A stretch of DNA of 64,000 nucleotides from Flavobacteriaceae bacterium (GCA_947491985.1 CANLLR010000001.1:1-64000); one strand, 5' to 3'. Numbered from the stretch's first letter, positions 43,161 through 52,687 are shown. The notes: generated from the letters alone by a model not told the origin. A program made the numbers and translations.

Positions 43161-46100
43161 TTATAACTTTCTTCGGTTGTCGTCTGAATTGGTATCAATC
43201 AGTTTATTGTAGGGATCAACGCCTACTTCGATTGGCTTTTCGTTGACAATCAAACTCACTTTATTGTTGATTTTATCGATTTTGAGCTTGCGCAGATACA
43301 ATTCTTTATCGGATATTTTGTCTTTGACAGTTTGCTCAGCGAAAATTCCAATTTCAACATAATCATTCAACGGATACGATTCGATGGCATTTTTGTTGCC
43401 TTTGGCTAAATACTTTAGCGTTTTTCCTTTGGCATCTTTGAAAATTCGTTTTCCAGTATCGTTGGCTTTGTATTTAGAGACTTCAAACTCGATATCCACT
43501 TGGTATTTGCCTGTTGGTAATTTTTTGGAAGTGACTTTACTCACGCGATTGTCATACAAGGTGATGGTTTCAAACATATCGTTGATTAAATACTTCAATG
43601 AGTCGGGCGTCGCTTTGTTTAATTCGGCTACAAACTCAAGCGAATTGGTGTAAGGTGCTTCTTGAAAACCTACTTTTTTAATGTATTCTTTCAAGGCGTT
43701 GTTCATTGTTTTTTCTCCAATATAATCGCTTAAGGCATACAAAACCAACGATCCTTTATTATAATGGATGTATTGTTGATTTTCGTTGAACATTAAAGGC
43801 TGCTCTTTTTTGCTTTCAAACGTTCGTCCTTGCAGGTATTTGTCTAACGCATCTTTTAAGAATTTACGCATTTGCGATTTTCCATATTGGTGCTCTAGAA
43901 CTTTCAGTGAACTGTATTCAGAAAGACTTTCTGACATCAAAGTCGCTCCTTGAACATTAGCACCAATTACTTGATGTGCCCACCATTGGTGTGCAATTTC
44001 GTGTGCAGTCACTGAAAATGGATAATCAACAGCATCAACATCTTCTTCGTTTACATCGGCTATAAATCCTATGGCTTCAGAAAACGGAATCGTATTGGCG
44101 AACGATTGTGCAAAACCACCGCCAGTTCGTGGGAATTCGATGATTCGGACTTGCTTGTGTTGGTACGGACTAAAGTTAGTAGTGTAATATTCCAACGATT
44201 TTTTAGTCGCGTTTATCATTCGATTTACATTGTATTCGTGTCCTTTGTGATAATAAATTTCGATGTTAATGTCTTTCCATTTGTCGCGTTTGATTTCGTA
44301 CTTCGCCGATTGAAAAGCGTAGAAATTCAACATTTTGCGATCCATTTTGTAATGATAGTAATTCCTGCCTGCTTTGGACCATTTTTTTGTAAGATAACCC
44401 GGAGCAATTGCCGTTTGATTCTCGGAAGTACTTACGGTCGTTTCAAACGTAATCCAATCAGCATCACCACTGATGTAGGTATTTTTTCTAGCGATAGAAT
44501 TGGTGGCCAAAGCCATTCGTTCTTTCGGTTTTAAACCGTATTTTTTTCGGACCTCATCATCGGTTAATTCGCCTTCATCGGCATATCCAATAGATGGAAA
44601 CAAGCCGTTGTTGATGAATGTTCCGTTGTAAATTACAGGTGAATTGTTGGTGAATAAATCGTTGGGTTTATTTTTTACGATAAAATTCATTTTGATGGAA
44701 TCGCCTTTAACTAAAGGTTTTTCCAATCGATAAATGTCGAAATTCAATACCGTGTCTTTGGAAAGCAATTTTGTTTTTACATTGAAAGTAACCGTGGTTT
44801 CTTCGCCGTGATTGATGAACAACGAATCGATGGTTTCGTCGGTTTTGTTCTTTAAAGTATACGTTCCGTTAGCTACGAAATTACGTTCTTTCGGATACAA
44901 ATCGACATTCACTTTTACATCTACAATTCGCGGTTGTGCTCTGTTGTCGTACTTCTTGTATTTCTTTTCCCAATCGACCATTTGGAGTTCTTGTTCTTTA
45001 CCCGATTTATTGTCATTGACCACATTGTCTTGGTAATAAATTGTACTTCCAATGGCCAAAAATCCAACTAACGAAAGTACCATCGGAATAGCAATTTGCT
45101 TTTTCATTCGGTTTTTGGCATCTGCAAAACGCGCTTTAACCGATTGTCCGATGCCTCGTGTAAAAAACAACAAAGCCAAAGCAAACAAGACAAAACCGAG
45201 TGCTAACCAATACGATTTATACAAATAGTAGTATTTCAATCCGTGACCGTAGCCATTCATATCTGAATATTCAAACCCAGGGTCACTGTTGAATTGGTAA
45301 ATCATTTGCTCCACTCCAATTGCAGAAAGGAAATTCAACCCGATTGAAAGCAACAATAAAACAAAGAATCCCAACAAATAATTTTTGAAAAGTGTTTGAA
45401 TAAACAGTGCAAATAGCGCCCAGATAATTAAATGAATTAATCGAATAGCGTACAATTCGTAAAGATAATGTCCGATTTCAAAATCGTAAAACCCTTTGTA
45501 TATCTGGAATAAAATACCTGCAATCATGATTACCGATAACAATACCACTTGCATTTTGACTACGGCCAAAAATTTTGAAAAAAGCAATACCCAATTTGGC
45601 GTTGGCGTTACATCGATTAGATGATTCATTCGAGCTGAAGCGCCACGGTGAATTAACATTCCGGAGAAAAGAAATGTCAATACATTGATGAACAATCCAA
45701 ACGTACTTCCTGGAATTAAAAGCATTTGCCATGTTACAGGAAAGGTTTCGGTGCCGAAAATAGCTCCAGCGCTGATTGACGTTAGTAATATAAACATTAA
45801 TCCCACGATTACTATGGCAATAAAAACCCAATTTTTAACGATGAATTTAAAATCGACATTTGACAAGCTCCACGCGGTTTTGAAATTTTGCATAGTGGAA
45901 AAATCGACTGCCACTTTTGGAAGGTTAATTTTTGTGATACCTCCGAAATTATTTTTAGTAATTCGGTCTTCACTTTTACTTTTTCGCAGCGTTAAAGCCG
46001 TTTGCGTAAACGAAAAGTAACGGTACATCAATCCCAAAATTAAGATTGACACGCCCAACCAAATTAAACGATTGTATAAAATAACGCCCGTAAATGGTAG

Positions 46101-46808
46101 TAAATTTTCGTTCTTTTCGAAAACTGTCCAATATTTCGTAGTGTAATTTAAAGCTTCTGAACCAAAAGGCTCAAATAATGCCACAAGATAACGGTTATCA
46201 ACGTTTTCGGTGAAGCTTTCCACAATTCCTTGAATAAACAACAATAGAATGACGGTTATAAATCCGACCGAAATGTTTCGAGTGATAGTAACCACTGAAA
46301 AGACAATGACACCAAAAAAGAGAATATTCGGAATAACAAAAATCAAATAACTTTGCATGTAGGCTAAAAAACGGTGTGGTCCTAATAAATCGTGATTAAC
46401 ACCCGGTAAAAAGGACGCTAAAAAAGCACCCAATCCTACAGAAGCAGTAATAATGATTACAATGAATAACGAACTTAAAAATTTGCCCATCAAATAATCC
46501 CATTTGGTAAATGGATACGAAAATAAAATAGAATGCATGTTGTATTTGAAGTCGCGGTATACTGATGCTCCTATGATAGACGGCAATAAGAAATAGATAA
46601 ATATCGACAAACCGTTGAGTATTCCGTTGAGCGCAATAGGAGAATTCGCTATGGAATTGGAAGAAGTCGTAGTTTTAAAATTATCAAAAATTCCCAAACT
46701 ACTTCCCATAATGAAGAGTGAAAGTCCGAAGAAAATCCCCAAATAAATGTAAAAAGCGGTGTTTTTAAACCACCTTTTTATTTCGAATGTAAAGATTGTT
46801 CCAAACAT
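43161..46808 (-). CDS. ABC-2 permease fused to M1-type zinc aminopeptidase
   Basis: A 1215-residue fusion. The N-terminal half (to about residue 575) is two ABC-2 type permease units with about twelve helices. The C-terminal half (about 640-1215) is periplasmic and M1-like, with the zinc motif HEIAHQWWAHQ (His about residue 935) and a downstream Glu in SESLSEYSS. The GAMEN exopeptidase loop is altered to TGGGFAQSF, so N-terminal anchoring of substrate may differ. Its ATPase gene ends one base upstream. Related fusions are known in Bacteroidota, with no settled substrate. Confidence 0.9.
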   Translation of the reverse strand: MFGTIFTFEIKRWFKNTAFYIYLGIFFGLSLFIMGSSLGIFDNFKTTTSSNSIANSPIALNGILNGLSIFIYFLLPSIIGASVYRDFKYNMHSILFSYPFTKWDYLMGKFLSSLFIVIIITASVGLGAFLASFLPGVNHDLLGPHRFLAYMQSYLIFVIPNILFFGVIVFSVVTITRNISVGFITVILLLFIQGIVESFTENVDNRYLVALFEPFGSEALNYTTKYWTVFEKNENLLPFTGVILYNRLIWLGVSILILGLMYRYFSFTQTALTLRKSKSEDRITKNNFGGITKINLPKVAVDFSTMQNFKTAWSLSNVDFKFIVKNWVFIAIVIVGLMFILLTSISAGAIFGTETFPVTWQMLLIPGSTFGLFINVLTFLFSGMLIHRGASARMNHLIDVTPTPNWVLLFSKFLAVVKMQVVLLSVIMIAGILFQIYKGFYDFEIGHYLYELYAIRLIHLIIWALFALFIQTLFKNYLLGFFVLLLLSIGLNFLSAIGVEQMIYQFNSDPGFEYSDMNGYGHGLKYYYLYKSYWLALGFVLFALALLFFTRGIGQSVKARFADAKNRMKKQIAIPMVLSLVGFLAIGSTIYYQDNVVNDNKSGKEQELQMVDWEKKYKKYDNRAQPRIVDVKVNVDLYPKERNFVANGTYTLKNKTDETIDSLFINHGEETTVTFNVKTKLLSKDTVLNFDIYRLEKPLVKGDSIKMNFIVKNKPNDLFTNNSPVIYNGTFINNGLFPSIGYADEGELTDDEVRKKYGLKPKERMALATNSIARKNTYISGDADWITFETTVSTSENQTAIAPGYLTKKWSKAGRNYYHYKMDRKMLNFYAFQSAKYEIKRDKWKDINIEIYYHKGHEYNVNRMINATKKSLEYYTTNFSPYQHKQVRIIEFPRTGGGFAQSFANTIPFSEAIGFIADVNEEDVDAVDYPFSVTAHEIAHQWWAHQVIGANVQGATLMSESLSEYSSLKVLEHQYGKSQMRKFLKDALDKYLQGRTFESKKEQPLMFNENQQYIHYNKGSLVLYALSDYIGEKTMNNALKEYIKKVGFQEAPYTNSLEFVAELNKATPDSLKYLINDMFETITLYDNRVSKVTSKKLPTGKYQVDIEFEVSKYKANDTGKRIFKDAKGKTLKYLAKGNKNAIESYPLNDYVEIGIFAEQTVKDKISDKELYLRKLKIDKINNKVSLIVNEKPIEVGVDPYNKLIDTNSDDNRRKL

Positions 46809-46809
46809 A

Positions 46810-47685
46810 TTATTGGTCGTTTTTTAGTGCAACAAAATAAACATCTTCTAATTGTGGTTGCGCCAAAGTAAAACTCTCGTTCGGTTTTTCTTTGCTGTGC
46901 ACTCGAATATTTAAGGTATTGTCCTGATTGTAATTGGACGATATTACATTGAATTCATTTTCGTTTTGTTCTAAAGCTTCACGTTCAACGATTTTCGTCC
47001 AAATTTCTCCTGAAAGGGCATCTGTAGCCCCTTTTGGCGTGTTTTGATTTAGGATTTTTCCTCCGTTAAGAATGGCCATTTCGTTGCACAGTTCTTTCAC
47101 GTCGTCTACGATATGCGTAGAAAAAATCACGGTGTGATTGGTTCCAATCTCTCTTAGCACGTTTAAGAAACGATGTCTCTCAGCAGGGTCGAGACCGGCT
47201 GTTGGTTCGTCCACAATAATTAATTTCGGATTGTTCAATAATAATTGCGCGATGCCAAAACGCTGCTTCATTCCACCCGAATAACCGTTTACATTTTTCA
47301 AACGAACGTCATACAAATTGGTTACTTCGAGTACATTTTTTATAATGGCAGCTCGATCTTTTTTGGAAGCAATTCCTTTCAAACGCGCAAAATAATCCAA
47401 TAAATTTTCGGCAGACATGTTAGGATAAACGCCAAATTCTTGAGGCAAATAACCGAGAACTTTTCGCAATTCGATATGATTTTCCAATACATTAATTCCG
47501 TCAAACTCAATCGTTCCCGAATCGGGTTTTTGCAAAGTAGCAATGGTTCGCATCAACGAAGATTTTCCGGCACCATTGGGTCCTAAAAGTCCGAACATTC
47601 CCGAGCCGATTTCTAAATTTAAATTGTCTAAGGCTTTTACACCGTTGCTGTAGGTTTTACTTAAATTGTTAATTACGAGTTTCAT
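46810..47685 (-). CDS. ABC transporter ATP-binding protein paired with the permease-peptidase fusion
   Basis: A 291-residue ATPase: Walker A GLLGPNGAGKSSLMR, Q-loop YLPQEFGVYP, signature GYSGGMKQRFGIAQ, Walker B LIIVDEPTAGLDP, switch His in FSTHIVDD. The C-terminal 75 residues form an accessory domain (EIWTKIVEREAL...). One base separates it from the permease gene, so the two form one unit. Confidence 0.95.
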   Translation of the reverse strand: MKLVINNLSKTYSNGVKALDNLNLEIGSGMFGLLGPNGAGKSSLMRTIATLQKPDSGTIEFDGINVLENHIELRKVLGYLPQEFGVYPNMSAENLLDYFARLKGIASKKDRAAIIKNVLEVTNLYDVRLKNVNGYSGGMKQRFGIAQLLLNNPKLIIVDEPTAGLDPAERHRFLNVLREIGTNHTVIFSTHIVDDVKELCNEMAILNGGKILNQNTPKGATDALSGEIWTKIVEREALEQNENEFNVISSNYNQDNTLNIRVHSKEKPNESFTLAQPQLEDVYFVALKNDQ

Positions 47686-47813
47686 ATGTAAAAGTATTTA
47701 ATGTATGATTTGCATTATAAGTGAGTTGCTTTTGAATTTTGTTACATAAATTTTAACAAAATTTTAAATATAGGAAAAAGATTTAAGGTGAAGTAAATAA
47801 TCTTGTTGATGTT

Positions 47814-47853
47814 ACACAGAGCTATCCAGAGAAAGGCACAGAGATTCGCTGAG
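47814..47853. repeat. CACAGAG-type degenerate tandem words
   Basis: Four imperfect words (ACACAGAG, TCCAGAGA, GCACAGAG, GCTGAGA) spaced 11-12 nt. A simple repeat in the 320-bp gap between the ABC ATPase and thiL; the gap also holds the inverted repeat and promoter listed next and nothing else that I can see. Confidence 0.5.
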
Positions 47854-47861
47854 AAAAATGT

Positions 47862-47927
47862 AAACCATCAAGAGATTATGGTTATTATGGTTTAGAATTC
47901 TTATTGCTCTTAATTTCTTAATGGTTT
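47862..47927. repeat. Inverted repeat AAACCATnAAGAnATTA
   Basis: Left arm 47862-47878 and right arm 47911-47927 match as inverted repeats at 15 of 17 positions across 32 nt. It lies between two divergent genes, so it is not a simple terminator. Confidence 0.65.
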
Positions 47928-47971
47928 GAATTACTTAATTAATGTTAAAGTAAAGTGCTTGAAACTTGGGA

Positions 47972-48002
47972 TTGTAGCAGAAATTAAAACTTCGTACCTT
48001 TG
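47972..48002 (+). promoter_or_regulatory. Complete promoter of thiL
   Basis: TTG (47972-47974), 20-nt spacer, TACCTTTG (47995-48002). The box ends 4 nt before the ATG at 48007, so the transcript should start at or next to the start codon. Confidence 0.7.
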
Positions 48003-48006
48003 CAAT

Positions 48007-49056
48007 ATGCTAGAAGATAAAACACCACAACGTACTTCCCTTTCGCAATTGGGCGAATTTGGGTTGATTGATCATTTGACAAAAAACTTTGATGTAAAAC
48101 AACCATCGACTTTAAAAAGTATTGGAGATGACGGCGCTGTTTTGGATTTTAAGGACAAAAAAGTTGTTGTTTCGACCGATTTATTAATAGAAGGCGTTCA
48201 CTTCGATTTGTCGTACATGCCGTTACGTCATTTGGGATACAAAGCAGTGGTTGTAAATGTTTCTGACATTTGTGCGATGAATGCCAAACCTACACAAATT
48301 ATGGTTTCGGTGGCGGTTTCAAATCGTTTTCCATTGGAAGCTTTGGAAGAATTGTTTGACGGAATTGCACACGCGGCCAAGTTTTATAATGTAGATGTGA
48401 TTGGTGGCGACACGACTTCGTCACAAAAAGGATTGATCATTTCGATTACAGCCATTGGAGAAGCCAATGAAGACGAAATTGTGTACAGAAATGGAGCAAA
48501 AGACAACGATTTGTTGGTCGTTACAGGCGATTTAGGTTCGGCTTACATGGGATTACAAGTTTTGGAACGCGAGAAACAAGTGTTTCAAGTCAATCCGAAC
48601 AACCAACCCGATTTAGATGGGTATACGTATTTAATTGAACGCCAATTAAAACCAGAAGCGCGACATGACATTAGGATTTTGTTAGAGAAATTAGAAGTAA
48701 GACCTTCGTCTATGATCGATATTTCGGATGGATTGTCCTCAGAAATCATTCATATTTGCAAACAAAGTAAAGTGGGTTGTAATTTATTTGAAGAGAAAAT
48801 TCCGGTCGATCCACAGTTTATCAATGTATGTGAAGAATTTAATATCGACAGTACGACAGTTGCTATTAATGGTGGCGAAGATTATGAATTGTTGTTCACC
48901 ATTGCTTTAGAAGATTTTGATAAGATAAAGGCCAATCCGAATTTTACAGTAATCGGGCACATGACTCAAGAAAGTGAAGGCTTTCATTTAATAACCAGAG
49001 CCAACACCAAAATTCCTTTAAAGGCTAGAGGTTGGGATGCTTTGGAGGAAAATTAA
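48007..49056 (+). CDS. thiL: Thiamine-monophosphate kinase
   Basis: A 349-residue AIR-synthase-like kinase that phosphorylates thiamine monophosphate to the diphosphate. Family blocks: SQLGEFGLIDHL, SIGDDGAVL, VSTDLLIEGVHFDLSYMPLRHLGYKAVVVNVSDICAMNA, VIGGDTTSS, VVTGDLGSAY, MIDISDGLSSEI and NGGEDYELLF. Start at 48007 is chosen: it gives the usual MxExxxRTxLxxLGEFG beginning and coincides with the predicted transcription start, while the 27 upstream codons overlap the promoter. Confidence 0.96.
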   Translation: MLEDKTPQRTSLSQLGEFGLIDHLTKNFDVKQPSTLKSIGDDGAVLDFKDKKVVVSTDLLIEGVHFDLSYMPLRHLGYKAVVVNVSDICAMNAKPTQIMVSVAVSNRFPLEALEELFDGIAHAAKFYNVDVIGGDTTSSQKGLIISITAIGEANEDEIVYRNGAKDNDLLVVTGDLGSAYMGLQVLEREKQVFQVNPNNQPDLDGYTYLIERQLKPEARHDIRILLEKLEVRPSSMIDISDGLSSEIIHICKQSKVGCNLFEEKIPVDPQFINVCEEFNIDSTTVAINGGEDYELLFTIALEDFDKIKANPNFTVIGHMTQESEGFHLITRANTKIPLKARGWDALEEN

Positions 49057-49167
49057 ACACGAATTGCACAAATTGTTACAAATTTAATTACTACAGATTT
49101 CACTAATTTTAAATTTGTGAAATTGATTACCTATTTTTTAATTAGCGACAATTTGAGAAATTCGTGT
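49057..49167. repeat. Nested inverted repeat after thiL
   Basis: ACACGAATTGCACAAATTGT (49057-49076) and the inverted arm at 49148-49167 match at 18 of 20 positions. Inside, ATTTCAC/GTGAAAT forms a second hairpin. It starts one base after the thiL stop and ends 9 bp before the stop of the convergent regulator, so it may act as a bidirectional terminator without GC-rich stem. Confidence 0.75.
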
Positions 49168-49175
49168 CATAAATT

Positions 49176-49850
49176 TTACTTCACCATCATTCCGTTTTCT
49201 TTAGCTTCATTTACTAATTCTTGGTCGGTATAATAAGATTTTCCAATAAGTTCTTTCATGTTTTCAATTCGGGTTTTGACCGAACTGGAGGAAATCGGAA
49301 TGTAAAGTGCTACATCGCCTGCAGGAATGCCTTTATTTAAAAAGTGTAGAATTTGTCTGTCGATAACGTCTACGTAGATTTTTTCTTTTTGTTGGGTGTT
49401 TAAAAATTTTATAACCGAATCACTGTAGAATTTTTCGCCTTTAATTACAGTGTCAATTGCCAAAAGCATATTGTCGTAGGTCAAGTCGTTTTTGATTACT
49501 AATCCAAGTGGATTGATTTCGTCGATAATTTTTTGGACTTTCAAGCTTTCAGAATGCATGGTCAATAAAACAATTTTGCAATCGGGCATTTCTTGGTTGA
49601 GCAATTTGGCTAGATCTTCGCCTGTTTGGATATTTTTTTCTTCGTAAACGGGCATGCTGACATCTAAAAAAGCGAGGTCAAAAGTAGTTCCGTTATCATT
49701 CATAATGGTTTCATAACCTGTTTTGCAGTCGGTTGCTTGGGTTATGGTAAATTCAATTTTTTTGTTAGGAAATCGTTTAATCACATTTTCATATCCTTGA
49801 ATGATAAAAGGATGATCGTCTACGATTAAAACTTTAATGTTTAGGGGCAT
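49176..49850 (-). CDS. NarL/LuxR-type response regulator (partner of the 49856 kinase)
   Basis: A 224-residue regulator. Receiver: acidic pair VLIVDDHP, phosphoacceptor Asp in LAFLDVSMP, Thr in LLTMHSES and Lys in GLVIKND. The C-terminal HTH region (DRQILHFLNKGIPAGDVALYIPISSSSVKTRIENMKELIG) follows the LuxR pattern but is divergent. It lies 5 bp after the kinase gene, so the pair is very likely a two-component system. Confidence 0.9.
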   Translation of the reverse strand: MPLNIKVLIVDDHPFIIQGYENVIKRFPNKKIEFTITQATDCKTGYETIMNDNGTTFDLAFLDVSMPVYEEKNIQTGEDLAKLLNQEMPDCKIVLLTMHSESLKVQKIIDEINPLGLVIKNDLTYDNMLLAIDTVIKGEKFYSDSVIKFLNTQQKEKIYVDVIDRQILHFLNKGIPAGDVALYIPISSSSVKTRIENMKELIGKSYYTDQELVNEAKENGMMVK

Positions 49851-49855
49851 TTTAG

Positions 49856-51895
49856 TTAGATTTTAATAGTTTTGTTTTCGAGAGGAAAAGTAATAATAAT
49901 TTTTGAACCTTTACCAATTTCCGATTTAATATCTATAATTCCGTTACATTGTTGTGTTCTTGAAACGATATTTTTTATTCCGATTCCTTTACTTTTTTTG
50001 CTATTTACATCATAACCAACGCCATCGTCTTCGATATTAAAAAGTAGGTTCCCTTTTTTATCTTTTCGAAAATGGATTAAAATAGTTGAGGCCTTGGCAT
50101 ATTTATTAATATTTTGCAAAGCTTCTTGTAAAATTCGGTACAAATTAATTTTTGAAGTGTTGGGAACTAAGTCCCAATCGATATCTACGGCAATAATCGA
50201 CTTCACTTTCGCCGGATTTATTTTAGCTTGTTGTTCTAACAAGTTATTAATAATAGCTACGAAGTTGTTAATCAACACCAAATTCTCTCTGTTGAGCTCG
50301 TGTGAAATATCGCGTAGGTCTTGCTCAATAAGTTGTAACTCGTTCAGATAATCCAAACGCTGTTGTTTGGCCTCGTCATCATCAATGTTATTTAAGCCGT
50401 CCAAGTTAAGTCGCAACCCAAACAATCGCCCTAAAACTCCGTCATGTAATTCTTTTGAAATACGTCTTTTTTCGAGTTCACGACCTTCTTCTAACTGATT
50501 TTGATGGGAAATGATGAGGCGGTAAATTTCCTCATTGGCTTGTTGTTGCGATTGGGTGAGCGCGAGCTCTCTGGCACGAGAACGCTGAATTCTAATAAAA
50601 AACAAAAAGCCGCCAATTACAATCGCTCCCATGAAGTAGTTGAGGATGTTGCGGTTTTTTTCTTCGAGTTGGTCTTTTTGTTCTATAATTTCATCTGTTT
50701 CAAGTTGAATTCGAGCAAAACGATCTTTAGAGTTTCTCTCTACATTAAGAAGACTGTCGTTTATCCTTATATAATTATCAGAATATTTGGATGCATTTAT
50801 CTTGTCTATAACAGACGCCTGCTTTAAGGCCAAAACAATGTCTTGGGGGATATTGCTTTTTTGCGCTTCTGCAATTGATTTATTTACAAACTGAATAGCA
50901 CGAACTGTATCCTTAATCTTATAATAATACTCAGATAGATGGATGTTGCTGATGACCACTGATGAAGAATAGTCTAAACTATCTCTTATTTTCAACGATT
51001 CAAAAAAGAGTTTAGGTAAATTCTCGAAATCCTTTATCTTTAATTTTGCATATGAGAGATTATCAATTATGTTGGAGTATAAATTTGGATTTTCATTCCT
51101 TAGATTATTATTTCTCAAAGATAAATTATAATATTCTATTGCTTTCTTAAAATCTTTTTTGCTCTCATATACCAATCCCATATTGCTGAGACAAATAGAT
51201 TCTTCATCGCCGCTACTTTCCAGATTATTTACATTCAGTATACGCAACGCCTCATTCAAATAAAAAATTGCCTTATCATATTCACCGAGTTGATTAGAAA
51301 CCAATCCTAATTGATTTAAAATGCCATAGATTTTTATCTTGTCATTAGATTTTTTAGCAAAATTGTATGCTGTAGACAAAGACAAATCAGCTGCCAAATA
51401 ATCATTTATATTATATTGAATGATTCCTTTTTTAAGTAACATAGTTGAGTAACCATCTAGGTCATTCACATCCTTGTAAAACTTTTCGGATTTTGAGAAA
51501 AAATAAAAGGCACTGTCTAAAACCTGCCTTTGATTATAGAAATTACCATAAGATCTATAACCTTTTGCCAAACCAAGAGTATCTTTTGAAGATATTGATT
51601 GGTCTAAAAGTAGTTTTGCAGCTTGCTTATATTTACCCCAATTACCAATGATATAGTACTTTGATATAATGTTGTAAATCTCATCCCTGTTTTTTTCAGA
51701 ATTTTTAAGATTTGAAATCAACAAGAAAGCTTTATCTAAAAACTTGCCCTTTTCAGGTGGAGTTAATGTGTCATCATCGAATTTTGATAAATAAAAGGAT
51801 ACGCTATCCGTTACCTTAGTAGCTGAGTAAGAATTCTTTTTATCTTTCGAACAGGATAAAAAAAGAACAAATAACGATATGTAGAAATATTTCAA
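49856..51895 (-). CDS. TPR-containing lipoprotein sensor histidine kinase (HisKA_3)
   Basis: A 679-residue kinase. Lipobox LFLSC (Cys15); about six TPR-like units to residue 370 that would be periplasmic; one transmembrane helix (ILNYFMGAIVIGGFLFFI, about 408-425); coiled coil; HisKA_3 phosphoacceptor in EKRRISKELHDGVLGRLF (His about 484); HATPase with NLYRILQEALQNINKYAKA, EDDGVGYD and GIGIKNI. The ligand is unknown. The stop lies 5 bp before the regulator gene. Confidence 0.9.
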   Translation of the reverse strand: MKYFYISLFVLFLSCSKDKKNSYSATKVTDSVSFYLSKFDDDTLTPPEKGKFLDKAFLLISNLKNSEKNRDEIYNIISKYYIIGNWGKYKQAAKLLLDQSISSKDTLGLAKGYRSYGNFYNQRQVLDSAFYFFSKSEKFYKDVNDLDGYSTMLLKKGIIQYNINDYLAADLSLSTAYNFAKKSNDKIKIYGILNQLGLVSNQLGEYDKAIFYLNEALRILNVNNLESSGDEESICLSNMGLVYESKKDFKKAIEYYNLSLRNNNLRNENPNLYSNIIDNLSYAKLKIKDFENLPKLFFESLKIRDSLDYSSSVVISNIHLSEYYYKIKDTVRAIQFVNKSIAEAQKSNIPQDIVLALKQASVIDKINASKYSDNYIRINDSLLNVERNSKDRFARIQLETDEIIEQKDQLEEKNRNILNYFMGAIVIGGFLFFIRIQRSRARELALTQSQQQANEEIYRLIISHQNQLEEGRELEKRRISKELHDGVLGRLFGLRLNLDGLNNIDDDEAKQQRLDYLNELQLIEQDLRDISHELNRENLVLINNFVAIINNLLEQQAKINPAKVKSIIAVDIDWDLVPNTSKINLYRILQEALQNINKYAKASTILIHFRKDKKGNLLFNIEDDGVGYDVNSKKSKGIGIKNIVSRTQQCNGIIDIKSEIGKGSKIIITFPLENKTIKI

Positions 51896-51942
51896 AATAT
51901 TAGATTGATTTTGACAAATCTACTAAACAATTTTAAATAAAA

Positions 51943-51966
51943 AAAGACCTTCAAATGAAGGCCTTT
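51943..51966 (-). terminator. Terminator after the repeat-peptide gene
   Basis: On the minus strand AAAGGCCTTC, loop ATTT, GAAGGTCTTT, then TTTT. It separates the repeat-peptide gene from the downstream kinase. Confidence 0.75.
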
Positions 51967-51986
51967 ATTATACTTTATACAATTAA

Positions 51987-52244
51987 TTATTGTCCTGGAT
52001 CAGTAGATGTTCCTCTTCCTCCTGTGTCAGATGTAATTTGTCCCGGATCAGTTGATGTTCCTCTACCACCAACCTCGAATGTAAATTGTCCTGGATCAGT
52101 TGATGTTCCTCTTACACCTATATCAGATGTAATTTGTCCTGGTTCGGTAGATGTTCCTCTTCCTCCAATATCGCTTGGAGAGTTAAAAGACGTCAATACC
52201 ATCATTAAAGAAAACAATCCGATTATTAAAAATGATTTTTTCAT
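51987..52244 (-). CDS. Secreted protein made of four 16-residue repeats
   Basis: An 85-residue protein: signal peptide (MKKSFLIIGLFSLMMVLTSF), then four tandem units of about 16 residues with the core GGRGTSTDPGQ, separated by variable SD(I/T)/FEV spacers. The last unit ends exactly at the stop. The DNA repeat is 48 bp. The opposite strand is also open through the repeat, but only the minus frame has a signal peptide. The gene is flanked by two paralogous kinase genes on the same strand and closed by its own terminator. I recognise no family; it may be a small surface or signalling peptide. Confidence 0.75.
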   Translation of the reverse strand: MKKSFLIIGLFSLMMVLTSFNSPSDIGGRGTSTEPGQITSDIGVRGTSTDPGQFTFEVGGRGTSTDPGQITSDTGGRGTSTDPGQ

Positions 52245-52687
52245 AATTTCATAGGTTTTATATTATTAGGGTAAAGCCATTTGATTTTTGTCAATTGTTT
52301 AGGGCTATCACATTGTAAAACTACAACAGCACCGGGGTTGCGTTGCTATACATTACATTGTATATGGTAGAATGCTATCGTTTGTGAGTGAATGAATAGC
52401 AAATTTGGGTGAATGAATTATTTATAAAACCAAGTAGTTTTACGGGTGTGCAATTTTACTTTAATTTAAATAACTACCTTAAAATCAATGTTTTAAATAT
52501 TTATTTCATTCGACGATGTGGTTCGTCGATAAAATCACAAATAAGTTTGCAAGAAATTAACAGCCCGAGTGTGGATGTTATTGAATCATTTAGAAAGAGA
52601 TAACAAGGTGTTTGAAAAACGCTTCTTTGGTATACTGTAAAAGTTAAAACCAATCTGACTTTGAGTGGTTATACCATTAAAAACATA
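52245..52687. other. 443-bp intergenic stretch
   Basis: AT-rich. Contains the direct repeat GTGAATGAAT twice (52388-52397 and 52409-52418, 21-nt period). A 64-codon GTG-start frame (52409-52603, plus) is open but has no family features and I do not call it. No RNA gene or clear promoter is seen. Confidence 0.4.

Noticed and set aside
51990..52200. CRISPR array because of regular 48-bp units
   Set aside because: Repeats are coding, contiguous and keep frame; no spacer or cas gene.
51955..52254. Plus-strand ORF through the 48-bp repeats (CPGSVDVPLPP units)
   Set aside because: Antisense shadow: a 48-bp repeat is open in several frames. Only the minus frame has a signal peptide and a terminator after it.
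52409..52603. 64-codon plus-strand ORF with GTG start
   Set aside because: No signal peptide, motif or family look; composition follows the AT-rich intergenic DNA and its start overlaps a short direct repeat.
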